A stretch of 15,193 bases of DNA from Tulasnella sp. 424. Its lineage: Eukaryota > Basidiomycota > Agaricomycetes > Cantharellales > Tulasnellaceae. Numbering within the stretch: the first letter of the stretch is position 1; the number at the start of each line of letters is the position of its first letter. Of this stretch, positions 1-8,824 are shown in pieces. A model generated the notes under the pieces. It had not been told where the DNA came from. It worked only from the letters and a program-made list of their open reading frames with translations, and did not search any database. Location of the stretch: positions 1-15,193 of the forward strand of contig WSUB01000380.1 in NCBI GenBank assembly GCA_019633425.1. The letters run 5' to 3'. The translations under genes were made by a program, and so were the position numbers.

Positions 1-562
1 GGTCTGATGCCAGTGGTCGATGCCAACATGACGTCCAGTTTACCCCCCGTACGTTATGCGTCGGTTTGCGGAAAGGAGAGAAGGACAATGATTTCACAGC
101 TACGTACGTGATAAAGTATCCGGGGCGCAAAAGAGATATCAAAACGTTCAGACATTCACAGATGTGGAAGGTTTGGATGAAAAGCGATGAAACGCACGTG
201 AACGAGATCCATCCATCGTCAAATCCTGCGCGCTCGGAGAAGGATACGCTCTCCTCCCACTCTCGTCATCACCCTCGTCGTCCCCAGCAGCCCGCCCAAT
301 TGTTCGCCCCAGACCCGCATAACCCCTTCAAGGATACTGTTCAACCCCGATGCAAAACCAACGTTGAAGCCACCCGTTGTTTTGCGGAAAAGGATCTTAC
401 GAGAATGAGACCATAACTATGTACAGGATGGATCGTCCCTGATACGAACGATTCCAGCATTCACAAGTCATCATCCGACCTTGCTTCAACCGCTTTTCAG
501 CATCCCGGTGACGAAAATCGATTCGAGCAAACTTGAACTACACATAAATGACTAGCCCGCGT
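1..562. other. Non-coding left edge and 3' flank of F-box gene 1
   Basis: Apart from the Clp1-tail relic, I see no supported gene here. An open frame at 66-416 (plus) has no recognisable domain, and its composition comes from the acidic-tail relic read on the wrong strand. No similarity to the 3' flank of the paralogous F-box gene 3 is apparent beyond the few bases around the shared stop codon, so the duplication linking genes 1 and 3 ends at the stop. Confidence 0.5.
207..282 (-). pseudogene. Relic of the acidic C-terminal tail of a Clp1-like gene
   Basis: On the minus strand this stretch reads in frame as DDEGDDESGRRAYPSPSAQD followed by LTMDG. It matches the acidic tail of the Clp1-like gene (minus strand, around 2600-2680), which has the same GRRAYPYPSAKDLKMD core. 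No match to that gene is visible on either side, so only about 25 codons survive. It is a third copy of the same tail in this window, beside the full gene and the plus-strand pseudogene. It is far too short to be a gene on its own. It could also be a convergent acidic low-complexity stretch, but the shared RRAYP-P-A-DL-M order argues for common descent. Confidence 0.6.
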
Positions 563-2031
563 TCACCCTGCCTGGACAACAGCCCCTTCCGCAACTCCCT
601 CATCTCCTGCATAGTCCATTACCTTGGCCAGAATTTCCTCGCGTTCTGAACTGAACGATCTACTTTCAAGGATACTTGTTACTGCCTTTGGTGCCTGATC
701 ACCTTGGGCATTGGCGCGTGCTTGAACAAATGCTTTCAGGTGCTGATACGGAAAGCCTTCTCTGCGGATGCAAACCGTGTCGAGGTGCGGAAGCCTCCAA
801 CCGGAAGAGGGGCCAGGCATCGGACTCTGGAGGAGCTTGAGTACCTTGACACCGATGTCCTCGTCCGCGTAAAGTGAGAGTTGGGCCCGAGCTGAGAAAC
901 AAGACTCGTTCTCGAGTTCTTGGAGAATCTCTTCCAGTGTGGAATAAGTAAGATCTGCGGCTCCTTGCTGCGACTTGAAATGGAGGTATAGATGGATGGT
1001 AGACGGCTTACGCAGACAGTCGATCTGCAGAGTGTGGTTTGAAACCTCCATTTCGAGTCCCTTGGCCCGTCTCAATGTCGGTATGACGGTTGTCCAAGCT
1101 GCTGGGGGCAGCCTTTCCTGGAGTGACCCGAGGCTGACATCCAGGCTGGCACAGTGCTCTGCCTGGAAGAGATGTAGGATAGAGACGTGGACAACCATGA
1201 GCTCTTCGAGGTTGGGAAGATCGACCGGCTGCAGAGTCTTGTCAGCTGCGGATGCGGAGTAAGCCCCGTCCAATTTGAGGACTTGTAGACCCGGACTTGC
1301 TTGAAGAAACTGATGAAACTTGCGTACTGACATAGGAGCAACTCTCCCGTCCTCCAGAGTCTGGATGCGAGTCAGACGTAACTCCTCTAGGCCAAAGATT
1401 GGTTGGGTATTGGAGGGGATGGTGACGTCCATGAGCTGTAACGATCGGAGGTTAGGACTGGGAGGATTGAAGAACTTGGAGTCAGGTGGAATAATGGTTC
1501 GAACGATTGCAAGGGCCTCCAGCATGGGAGGAGGGGAATCCCGCATCGCCGACATTTCCCTCCAGCGCGGCGAGTACCACGTGATTGCTTTCCAACGATT
1601 CGCGTTGTCAACAAGAAGTCGAATCCATTCTTCTCGGTCCCCGAGGCAACTAACTTCGACGATTAGAGGCGCTTCTTTGGACTTTTCCAACTGGGTCCGT
1701 ACGTGTCCGGTACCCGATGCTGGAACCACGACGAACGACCAAAGTGCGGAGCAGTGGTCGATAACGGATGCCCATCTCCAACACACTCGCCGCCACTCGC
1801 AAATCAACTTGATTTCTGGGCGCCAGCCTTTGCCCGACGTCGCCCCGAGACCTATCACCCGTTCTAAAAGCTCGGTGGGGAGAGTGTCGATGGGCGACTT
1901 GCGCATATGGCTATTGGATGCAATGACGTAAGCAACCAATAGCCAACGATTAGAAGCGGTTTTGTTGAAGTAACTGACCTTTGATCTATAGTGTTCTCGG
2001 TCGCTTTGTCATCAAAGGGCGGGTGGTCCAT
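563..2031 (-). CDS. F-box domain protein (gene 1), two exons
   Basis: Predicted 466-residue F-box protein, a likely substrate-recognition adaptor of an SCF ubiquitin ligase acting with Skp1 (role inferred from the family). Model: exon 1 at 2031-1979, intron at 1978-1911 (68 bp, GTCAGT donor, ATAG acceptor, phase 2), exon 2 at 1910-563. The F-box lies near residues 25-70 and opens with IDTLPTELLERVIGLGA, with the conserved C-W-W-x-S-V-I and LW positions. The rest is an irregular leucine-rich region (LRSL, LEELRL, LQVLKL) ending in the family signature LKLLQSPMPGPSSGWRLPHL. The frame is open throughout. In the inverted paralogue (8825-10353) translation starts at an ATG that is ATA here (2046-2044). 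I therefore use the next in-frame ATG at 2031, which keeps MDHPPFDDKA. A start at the internal Met at about 1904, with no intron, is the alternative. Confidence 0.8.
1911..1978 (-). other. Intron of F-box gene 1
   Basis: A 68-bp intron with donor GTCAGT and acceptor CAATAG. It holds possible branch sites CTAAT and GCTTAC. It is phase 2, like the first intron of the other three F-box genes, and joins DQ to SHMRK. Confidence 0.7.
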
Positions 2032-2491
2032 TCGTTCGGAGATTATCCTGGGCGAATATAAGGGCAAGGGGATAGTAGAACGCTAAGTTTCAAGAACGAT
2101 GCCTTCCGTTTTCCTTTGAGTTCAAATCGGCGTGAGCGATAGCAAATTTTGGCTTACCGTGGACTGCGATTGAGTGCCGGTTCAAGTTGGAGAGTGGGTC
2201 TGATTGACTGGGTTGCAATATATCGCGTGGTTGGCGTGTACGTCTTTCCTGCGGTTAACTTCCGGCCGCGCGCGCGGTCCATGTCATCATGTTCCCATTT
2301 TCACTCCCTCTGTTGCTCGTCCCCTCATGGTAGTCATATAGCGTTGAAACGCGCAAAGCGAATAAAGAGATTGAATAAAAACAAAAACAAAAAAACAAAA
2401 ACAAGAAAGCAAGAAAGCAATGATTATGATGCTATGCTACGCTCGAGATAACTACTACTAGATATAAAACAAAAGAGAGATCAGCCCTTGT
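2032..2491. other. Intergenic: 5' region of F-box gene 1 and 3' region of the Clp1-like gene
   Basis: From 2032 to about 2330 the minus strand matches the region upstream of F-box gene 3 (about 8510-8824). The blocks include one around CAGTCCACGGTAAGCCA and one around CACGCGATAT, so it is a shared promoter region. From about 2370 to 2491 lies the 3' flank of the Clp1-like gene, with a low-complexity A/C run on the plus strand near 2375-2410 (repeated ACAAAA and AAGAAAGC). The same 3' flank follows the Clp1-like pseudogene at 15017-15110. No gene is seen. Confidence 0.6.
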
Positions 2492-4211
2492 TCAGAACCG
2501 ATCTAGTAAACCCGCCATCTCGTCCACGAGCTCGCCGCCGGCAGCGTTCGCGCTCGCTCTCTCCGTCCAATCGCCCACTCCACTGGAATCATCTCCGTCG
2601 ACATCCATCTTCAAATCCTTGGCGCTCGGGTAAGGGTACGCTCTTCTCCCATTACCGTCCTCATCATCACCCTCGTCGTTATCTTCATCCTCTTCGTCGT
2701 CCTCGGCAACTGCGCCACTGGCACCCCCTCTCGCCCTCCTCGCTTCCGCGTCTCTCCAATTCTTCCACCACTTGCCCAGATACCGCTTCACGTCGTCTCT
2801 CAAGCCGAGATACTCGACGTTCCGCACGAGCCCTTCCCAAGAGACTTGGCCTTCTCGTAGCGTCCGCTCGATCGCGTCCATCTTGCCGTGGTACATGTAG
2901 TGGATCAGGAGCGGGAACGATTGCGGGTCGGGTACGGGGAGGACGATGATGGGTCCCTTTTGGGATGCGGCGGCTTGTTGTTGGGGTGTAGGGGTGGATG
3001 AAGGGGTGGAGGATGGGGTGGATTTTGGGTAGATTACGCGTGGGTAGCGGTGTGGTGAGAAGCGGAAGAAGGAGTGCGGGAATGGGTTGGTTGGTGAGGA
3101 TGCGGATGAAGATGGTGGGGAGTCTGGTGGTGGTGTTGCGAGAGAATCGGAGGATGCGTTGACGGGTGGGATGTATCCCGCCGCTTCTGCTAGTACTTGG
3201 CGGATGAGAGCGGATTGAGCTGTCAGGTACTCGACGTGAAGCTATTCGGGGAATGAAATAGTCAGTACGATGGGAAGTTAATCGGACCGAAACGAAGCTA
3301 CGTACCCGAACGGTTCGCATAGGGGTAAGGTTCTTGTTCGCACCGCTAACCGGTGCACTCCCCCTCCGCAGGATATCCGGAGTCGAAGGGACCGAGAGCG
3401 TATTCTGCTGTGCTGAAGGCGTAACGGGGACGCTCTCCCTCCTGCCGCTGGGGGAGGACAAGCCAAAGGGAGTCGGGCTGGAAGGCTGCGAGACGAAGCT
3501 CGTTCCGGCACGTGAAAATGGGTCGTACCCAGGAGTGATCGATCCGCGGCGCTTGGAAGCGGATTCGAGCAGCGAAGGCGGTTCGGGGGTTCCTCCGCCG
3601 CTCCCCAAGATGGACTGGCGGGCTGCCGAGATGGCCAGTCCGCTACCGGAGTGCACGGCGCGCAAGCGGTGGGCGGAAGATTGACGAGAGATGGATTGAG
3701 GTGGTGAGGACGTTGGCGTGGGCGAGCATGTTGATGAGGGAGTCGGTGGTGTGAGCGATGGGCGGCGGGCGTGACCTGGGTGGTGGTCGGCTGCAACGGA
3801 GCCTGCTCGGGAACGAGATTGGTGAGCTGCAACGGCAGCTTGACGTTGACGAGCTTGGTACGCCTGGATGCGAGCTTGTTGTTTTGGGTCAATGGGAAAG
3901 TCTGCGAAAGAAAGAGGGGAGTGGGGCCATGGTCAGTACCGCCCGCTCGCAGGGACAACAAAGGGAGGACCGCAGGCCGCGGAAAGAAAGACGGCACACT
4001 CACGGATAGCGCAGTTTGTAGTCTGAGGATGGCTCCAATAGTAAGGAGCTAATTGCCTCAGACGCGCGATGGTCTCCTCGCTCGGTGCTTTGAGTAATAT
4101 TGTTGGCTGGGCGGGGAGCCTGAAAGAGGTTGAAGCGGCCGAGGGCGTTGGTGGAGCCGAATTGAGAGGAGTGGTTTGTGGTGGTGTTGGTGGAGGCGAC
4201 ATGTAGCTCAT
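2492..4211 (-). CDS. Clampless1 (Clp1)-like protein, three exons
   Basis: Resembles basidiomycete Clp1, which acts downstream of the A mating-type homeodomain proteins in clamp-cell formation and dikaryotic growth (family knowledge, recalled, not searched). Model: exon 1 at 4211-4004, intron 4003-3902 (GTGAGT..GCAG), exon 2 at 3901-3306, intron 3305-3242 (GTACGT..ATAG), exon 3 at 3241-2492, giving 517 residues in one frame. Residues about 41-90 form an N-terminal block with APYYWSHPQTTNCAIHFPID and a QARQRQ stretch. Residues about 100-265 are a Ser/Pro/Arg-rich linker. Residues about 270-285 read HVEYLTAQSALIRQVL. Residues about 367-430 form the core, LPVPDPQSFPLLIHYMYHG then WEGLVRNVEYLGL and LGKWWKNW, faintly BTB-like. 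A strongly acidic run lies near 448-463. The ATG at 4211 is the first in the exon, but an extra upstream exon cannot be excluded. Clp1 identity is likely, not certain. Confidence 0.72.
3242..3305 (-). other. Second intron of the Clp1-like gene
   Basis: A 64-bp phase-0 intron with donor GTACGT and acceptor GAATAG, joining TVR to LHVEYL. It contains CTGAC near the acceptor as a possible branch site. The plus-strand pseudogene lost this region in its large internal deletion. Confidence 0.75.
3902..4003 (-). other. First intron of the Clp1-like gene
   Basis: A 102-bp intron with donor GTGAGT and acceptor TTTCGCAG, splitting a His codon between NCAI and FPIDP. Its counterpart is still recognisable in the pseudogene at 14094-14186, including the shared CCTTTGTTGTCCCTGC block. 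Confidence 0.75.
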
Positions 4212-4339
4212 CGTCTGAAAGGTTGATGGATGGGATGTCCTTTTTAGGGGGGGGTGTGGTGGTGGTGAGAGGTGGTGGTGGGTTGAGCGAGAGAGGGGGG
4301 AAAGAGGATAAAGACGCCACTGAGAAAGAGAAGACTAGA

Positions 4340-4345
4340 TTTATA
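4340..4345 (-). promoter_or_regulatory. Possible TATA box of the Clp1-like gene
   Basis: The minus strand reads TTTATAAATC here, about 130 bases upstream of the chosen ATG. It is followed by a pyrimidine-rich stretch (CTTCTCTTTCTC) typical of fungal transcription start regions. The site is isolated, and its use is inferred. Confidence 0.35.
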
Positions 4346-5365
4346 AACCCACTCACCTCCTTGCAAGTTGTAGGTGAGTTGGGGATGAAAGGGGAGGGAG
4401 AGGGTGCGATTGGCTTTTTCTCAGAAACAGATCTCAGATTCCTCCGTCGTTCCCTTTGTTCGCCTCCTTCGCGCTTCCCTCGGCTCAGGACCCTGTCCCG
4501 CCGTCCCCGACTCTCGTCCCCCGCCGCACACCCCCCGCCAGCCGACGCACCGCTAACGTTCTTCGGTAACCCCCGACGCTCCCCGTCGCCGTGTCGGTAG
4601 GTGGCGACCGCCGGTATTACTTGCTCGTCTCCCTCCTCCTCTCCTTTTGACAAAAGAACAACACGCGTCAACACGGGTTCCCACACACACAAGACACGCG
4701 TTTTCTGGGCAAATATTTATGAGATCTCCCTTTGTTCCTCTGGTCTGTCGCAATGACACCGCGCATGCGCAGTGCAACGGGCGTGGGCATAGTGGCGAGG
4801 GATAACATTATAGAAAAGAGACCCGAGACAACGTCACCCCGCTAAACCTCACAATCGCATCAGATCAACTCCTCCACGTATCTCGTACTGCCCCTGCACG
4901 TAAAGGTAAAAGAAAACGAGGAGTGGTGCTACTGCAGGACATGAAAGGCGACTCTAACGCCTAGATTGGCTCTGACGCTATGTTGACACCGTCGCACCAA
5001 AGGACAGGAGAAACAAGCGTTCTTTGACACCCAGTTTGTTCTTACCTTCCATAACGAGCCAAGGCTGTCAGATCCCACAGGTCCTATCGAGCGTGCCTCC
5101 CATTTGCGGTCGAATCTGAAATCTCACTCGGACCCTGAATCATTGTCCCTCTCGCCTGCCGACCAACAAAGGCCCATTCAAAAAAGCCTCTACCTGGCTT
5201 CAGCACACCATCCGCTTCGCGTTACATCTCGACGACGAGATCTGCAGTCCATGTCGACATCTCATTAGCGTTTATTTTTTTTCAATACAGATTTCCATGA
5301 GAAGAAGTAACGACGCGCTCGAAATGAAAGTTCGCGGTTCGTCAGAGAAACACGTTTCCGTCTCG

Positions 5366-5695
5366 ACGTCCTGACAATCCCCGCAACATCTCCGTCCATC
5401 AAAGAAAAAAAGAAACCGTTTCCCCGAAAAGATATGATGAGCACATCGTGAATAACGAGGCCAACGAAAACACGCGTGTGTGCAACCTCTCCAATAGATT
5501 TCGCTTCGGAAGCTCACGCGTCGAACTTTTTACACAGGCGTGTTATCGTTTTAGTTCGTTCTCGCCTTGTTCTCTCTCCGATCGTTCGCGTCGTGTTCTT
5601 GCCACTCCCCTCCCCATCACAATACCTACTCTTCTAAATCACTGCTGCTCAACGGCAATCTATCGGTCTTTTTCCTTTATGGCATGTCAGAACGT
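5366..5695. mobile_element. Possible short non-autonomous transposon (MITE-like) or segment deleted in the other copy
   Basis: A 326-bp segment (5370-5695) is absent from the paralogous block, where CTCGACGTTTTCTACGG is continuous (about 11274-11290). In copy A the segment is bounded by ACGT on both sides (5366-5369 and 5692-5695). Just inside these lie CTGACA on the left and TGTCAG on the right, so the ends read ACGTCCTGACA and, reversed, ACGTTCTGACA. This fits an insertion with short terminal inverted repeats and a 4-bp target duplication. A deletion in copy B at an ACGT microhomology would leave the same single ACGT. No coding capacity is visible. Confidence 0.4.
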
Positions 5696-6582
5696 TTTCT
5701 ACGGCGCTTGTCTTCTTGTGCTCCTTTTTCTTGTTCGTCCCACAAACTCCCTCACCGGTGCCATATTGCAAAAATCGACGTCACGAGTTCCCGGTCCTCC
5801 CTCAACTCCAAGCTGACGGCATTCATCCAACTCCGAAATCACCGCCCGTCAAAGAACGTTGGACACACAATCCCCAAGGGGCGCTTCGTGGCGAAAGCGA
5901 AAGCGACAGTGGCAGGAACGATGATGACGACTTCGCTCCTCTCGTACACAAATATCGTACGGTAGCTCCTGACAATGGACGTCGACGTTCCAGAATCGTC
6001 CCTTCGGTAACCCCTTGTGTTCCTGGCGGCGGGGCTGGAAGTGAGAGGGGCTGAGACTCGAGTTCGCCGTGATTCCCGGGCTCGCTTTGTTCTCGCTGTC
6101 TCGGCCCATCAGACGGTAGACCACACATTCGCCACCGAAAAAAATAACCTTCCGCGCGCGGATGAATCCGCAGATGGCAAGGTCTTCATTATATAAAGTC
6201 ACTCTCTTTCTTCGCCACCGTTGCTCGGGATGAGACGAGATTTTTAGACTCGGGCGATCAGGCCCTTTGTTTGATCGCTTTTTCTTCTCGTTAATAAGTT
6301 GCCACCCCGCGGATCATGCCTAAAGTACATACAGCTAGAAATACGAAAGAGAACCATTTTAGGTTCCGCTCGGTGAATGAATTAGTGGAGGTGCACCGTT
6401 CAATCGCAACCTGAAGGCTGGGGAACGTTCTAGTAGAACGAACCGCGGAAAAGGCCGAGTCGAAACCGACGACCTGCAACACTCCCATCGGAGCAAGAAG
6501 CTCCAATACTGCAGTATATCCCTACCTTCAAACCCCCCTAAGTCTCTACCTTTGGGTATCTCCGAAAGACAGTCTCATCGTG

Positions 6583-8050
6583 ATGGAGAACTGCCCATCG
6601 GATCGCAATCAAGTTGCTCGAGTCGATGATATCGCACCAGAAAGGTCAGTGTTATCCCTTCAATGTTTTACAGGATTTATTGCCGACTGTTGAGCTATAT
6701 TTATTCCTTTTATTTTTTTTTAGCGGGGCGAGTCAGGCATTCATAGACTTTCTCCCAATCGAACTTCTCGAATGGGTGATACGTCTAGGGGCGACTTACC
6801 GATCAGACCCAGGCCCAATGATTGAATGGGTTCGTGAATGGCGACGAGTCTCCCGAAAGTGGGCATCCACTATCAACGGCTGCCCTTCGCTTTGGTCGTA
6901 CATCAACACCTCATACCGGGTCGGAAATCTGAAAAATCAGCTGGCAAGATCCGGAACCGTACCCTTGGACCTCGACGTTTCGCACCGTCCCAGCTCTAAA
7001 CGCGTAGCGAAATCAATCCGACTCCTTGCACGCCACACACATCGTTGGAGATCAATCGTGTTTGACGAGGATTATGAAGACATGATCGCAACATTGGGTT
7101 CATCACCTCCCATCCTCGAGACTCTCAGCATTAGCTCCATAACGATTGCGCCCGACTGCAAGCTCTTCATCCCGGCCAGCACCCGCCTTCGAAAATTGAC
7201 CCTCAGTGGAGTCGTGCTCCCCCAAAACTTCGATCCCCCGTTCAATCTGGAAAAACTAGTCCTAGACTGCATCTCTGAGCCTAACGGATCTGGTGGCTAC
7301 GTTTCCATCTCGATGCGGAGTCTCCACCGGTTCCTTCAAGGCAGCCCGGGGTTGAGAAGCTTCGCAGTAGTGGGGCCGTGCAGCAAGTCCGCGGACGAGG
7401 AGGAACTACTGCCAGTCGACCTGCCCAACCTGCAAGATGTCGACATCCTTCAAGTTTTTCACCTCGGCGCTTCAGCCCTCCACGTTTTCAGGGCGGAGCA
7501 CTGTCCTCAAGTTAACTTCAGCTTGGGATGGATTAACAAAAGGCCGCCGTTAATGGTTTGGGCGACCCTTGTACACGCACTGAAACGGGCCAAGGAACTC
7601 GAGATCGGTGTCCGGGACAGATCTCTGAGCATACGGTCTAAACCTAACATCGTTGGACTATCGCTCTGGGACGTCGTAGCGGAATCCGGAGATTTAAAGT
7701 CCTTGACATACTCCATACTGGAAGATATTCTCAATGAAGCCGAGCGAGACTCACCTCTCTCTGCCCGAATCGAACTCGCACTTCTCACCACTGACCAAGG
7801 GAACGGTGACTTCAATGTCGCTCTCGAGGTGCTCAAGCTCCTTCAAACGCCAATCATTGAGCCTTCTTCAGGGCTCACTCGTTGGAGACTCCCACACCTC
7901 GACACGCTTCGCATCCCTGACAATGGCCGGCTGTACAAGCCCTTCCAAGTGTTCGTGCAGGAGCGGTCAAACCGTGGAGACAGCAGCCAGGCGCCTCGTG
8001 CAATAACAATAATCCGCGTAGATCCGAGTCAAGTAGCTTCCGAAAACTAA
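6583..8050 (+). CDS. F-box domain protein (gene 2), two exons
   Basis: Predicted 462-residue F-box protein, a likely SCF substrate adaptor (role from the family). Model: exon 1 at 6583-6644, intron 6645-6723 (79 bp, GTCAGT donor, T-rich tract and TTTAG acceptor, phase 2), exon 2 at 6724-8050. The protein begins MENCPSDRNQVARVDDIAPE. The F-box lies near residues 28-75, opening FIDFLPIELLEWVIRLGA and including W-R-VSRKWAS and CPSLW. A leucine-rich C-terminal region follows, with RLRKLTLSGV, a SPGLRSF repeat, an HVFRAEHC motif and the family signature LKLLQTPIIEPSSGLTRWRLPHLDTLRI. It is paralogous to gene 4 (12140-13668), with the same exon structure and start peptide. The ATG is supported because the paralogue has the identical MENCPSDR start. 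The frame is intact. Confidence 0.82.
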
Positions 8051-8824
8051 TTGGATGAGGACATTGATTTTCTGTCAGGAGAGAGCGACGGGTAGACGGA
8101 CGGTTTGTTGAAACCGGTGAAAATGTCCAATTTGTTATGCCCCCCTTGTTCTTAATACGTCATCCTTTTGACAGTGTTCCATAAAAAATACTTTTCATTT
8201 TTAAATTCTTCTACTTTTGCACTTAGAAGTCACGCTATTAAGATGTTCCACCAATGGTACCCGGTCATGGCCGGGAGGCGCGCGAGTGGAAGCGACGGGG
8301 ATCTGGCAGTGAAGCTCGCCGTTCTCGGAACCATCCATTGTAGTCACGAAGACCCTCAAACAGCCGAAACATCTGACTACCACCATCCACGTAAAGGAGA
8401 GGAAAGAGTACTCTTAAGCATCGCATCAAACCCCGGCACAATCTTCTCAGGCGGAAAGGCGATCGCTCGAGTGGCCATACCGTAAGGGCACGTCTACGGG
8501 GACCCTGCAGCGGAAACGAGCGACGGAGGGAACGAGGAATGCCTTTGGAGAATTGAAATGACGTTCGTGTGCGGGAAAATTGGAACGTGTTCGCATCGAC
8601 TACGTACTAGACCGACAGGAAAGACGCACGCGCCACCCACGCGATATCCTGCAATCTCGTCAACCAAACCCACTCCCCAACTCGAACCGGCACCCGACAA
8701 CAGTCCACGGTAAGCCAACAATTTTGCCATCACTCATGCCGATTTTGAACTGAAAGGAAAATGGACTAGCATCGTGCTTGAAACTTAGCTCTCTACTCTC
8801 CCCTTGCATACATATTCGCCCGGG
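8051..8824. other. Intergenic between F-box genes 2 and 3
   Basis: The first part (8051 to about 8448) is a 3' flank that also follows gene 4 (13669-14054), about 93% identical over 8233-8448. It has an AT-rich stretch suited to 3'-end formation near 8185-8215. The second part (about 8510-8824) matches, inverted, the upstream region of F-box gene 1 and is the likely promoter of gene 3. Open frames on both strands of the conserved flank are rejected as genes because almost all differences between copies change amino acids. Confidence 0.55.

Larger units (their letters stand above)
563..2330 (-). repeat. Large inverted repeat, left arm (F-box gene 1 and upstream region)
   Basis: Counterpart of about 8510-10353 on the other strand. 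Shared landmarks are the CGACACTCTCCC start of the F-box, the GGCAGGGTGAAC stop region, and the upstream block around CAGTCCACGGTAAGCCA. Confidence 0.75.
4212..6582. other. Long non-coding block A, upstream of F-box gene 2
   Basis: No convincing gene is present. The first 400 bases are the 5' flank of the Clp1-like gene. From about 4625 onward the sequence is shared with about 10535-12139, and its start region (about 4757-4835) again with 15117-15193. Between 5040 and 5240 I count about six substitutions against the second copy. Open frames of 80-120 codons occur, but they are interrupted by indels in the other copy, so they are not supported as genes. Landmarks are a GCGCATGCGC palindrome (about 4760-4772), a 326-bp segment missing from the other copy (5370-5695), and a promoter-proximal part with AGAACGAACCGCGGAAA and TATCTCCGAAAGAC conserved before both F-box genes. 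Confidence 0.65.
4625..8475 (+). repeat. Segmental duplication, direct copy A (non-coding block plus F-box gene 2 plus 3' flank)
   Basis: Colinear with about 10535-14055. It covers the non-coding block, the F-box gene and a 3' flank that stays similar until CACAATCTTCT (8438-8448 against 14044-14054). Both borders are estimates by eye. Copy A carries an extra 326-bp segment that copy B lacks. Confidence 0.8.

Noticed and set aside
66..416. Open frame of 116 codons on the plus strand
   Set aside because: No domain is recognised. Its middle part is the Clp1-tail relic read on the opposite strand.
1320..1931. Open frame of 203 codons on the plus strand
   Set aside because: It lies antisense to the conserved F-box gene 1, whose frame matches three paralogues; this one does not recur as a conserved protein.
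3278..4003. Alternative reading of the Clp1-like middle region (241-codon frame, and a second frame with a TTDSLINMLAHANVLTTSIH stretch)
   Set aside because: Using these would need frameshifts. The frame chosen runs unbroken from the first intron's acceptor to the second donor and joins both neighbouring exons in phase.
4000..4692. Open frame of 230 codons on the minus strand continuing upstream of the Clp1-like gene
   Set aside because: It has no usable ATG near its start, is low-complexity, and is out of frame with the supported exon 1. An upstream exon was considered (GTGAGT near 4355, CAG near 4214) but not supported.
4212..4800. Homeodomain-type GATG-N9-ACA element expected upstream of A-regulated Clp1 genes
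   Set aside because: I looked by eye on both strands of the proximal upstream region and did not find one. This neither supports nor excludes mating-type control.
5448..6202. Several overlapping open frames (80-130 codons) in non-coding block A, one with a hydrophobic stretch near 5690-5745
   Set aside because: The matching region of copy B has indels that change the frames, and no frame is preserved along its length.
6300..6540. tRNA-like or structured RNA near GTTCTAGTAGAAC and AGGTTCCGCTCGG
   Set aside because: No cloverleaf or B-box could be built, and the small palindrome is not preserved in the second copy.
8168..8485. Possible small gene on either strand of the 3' flank (again at 13807-14055)
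   Set aside because: The frames are open in both copies, but nearly every difference between copies alters the amino acid on either strand, so there is no sign of selection on a protein. The sequence is simply too little diverged to have gained stops.
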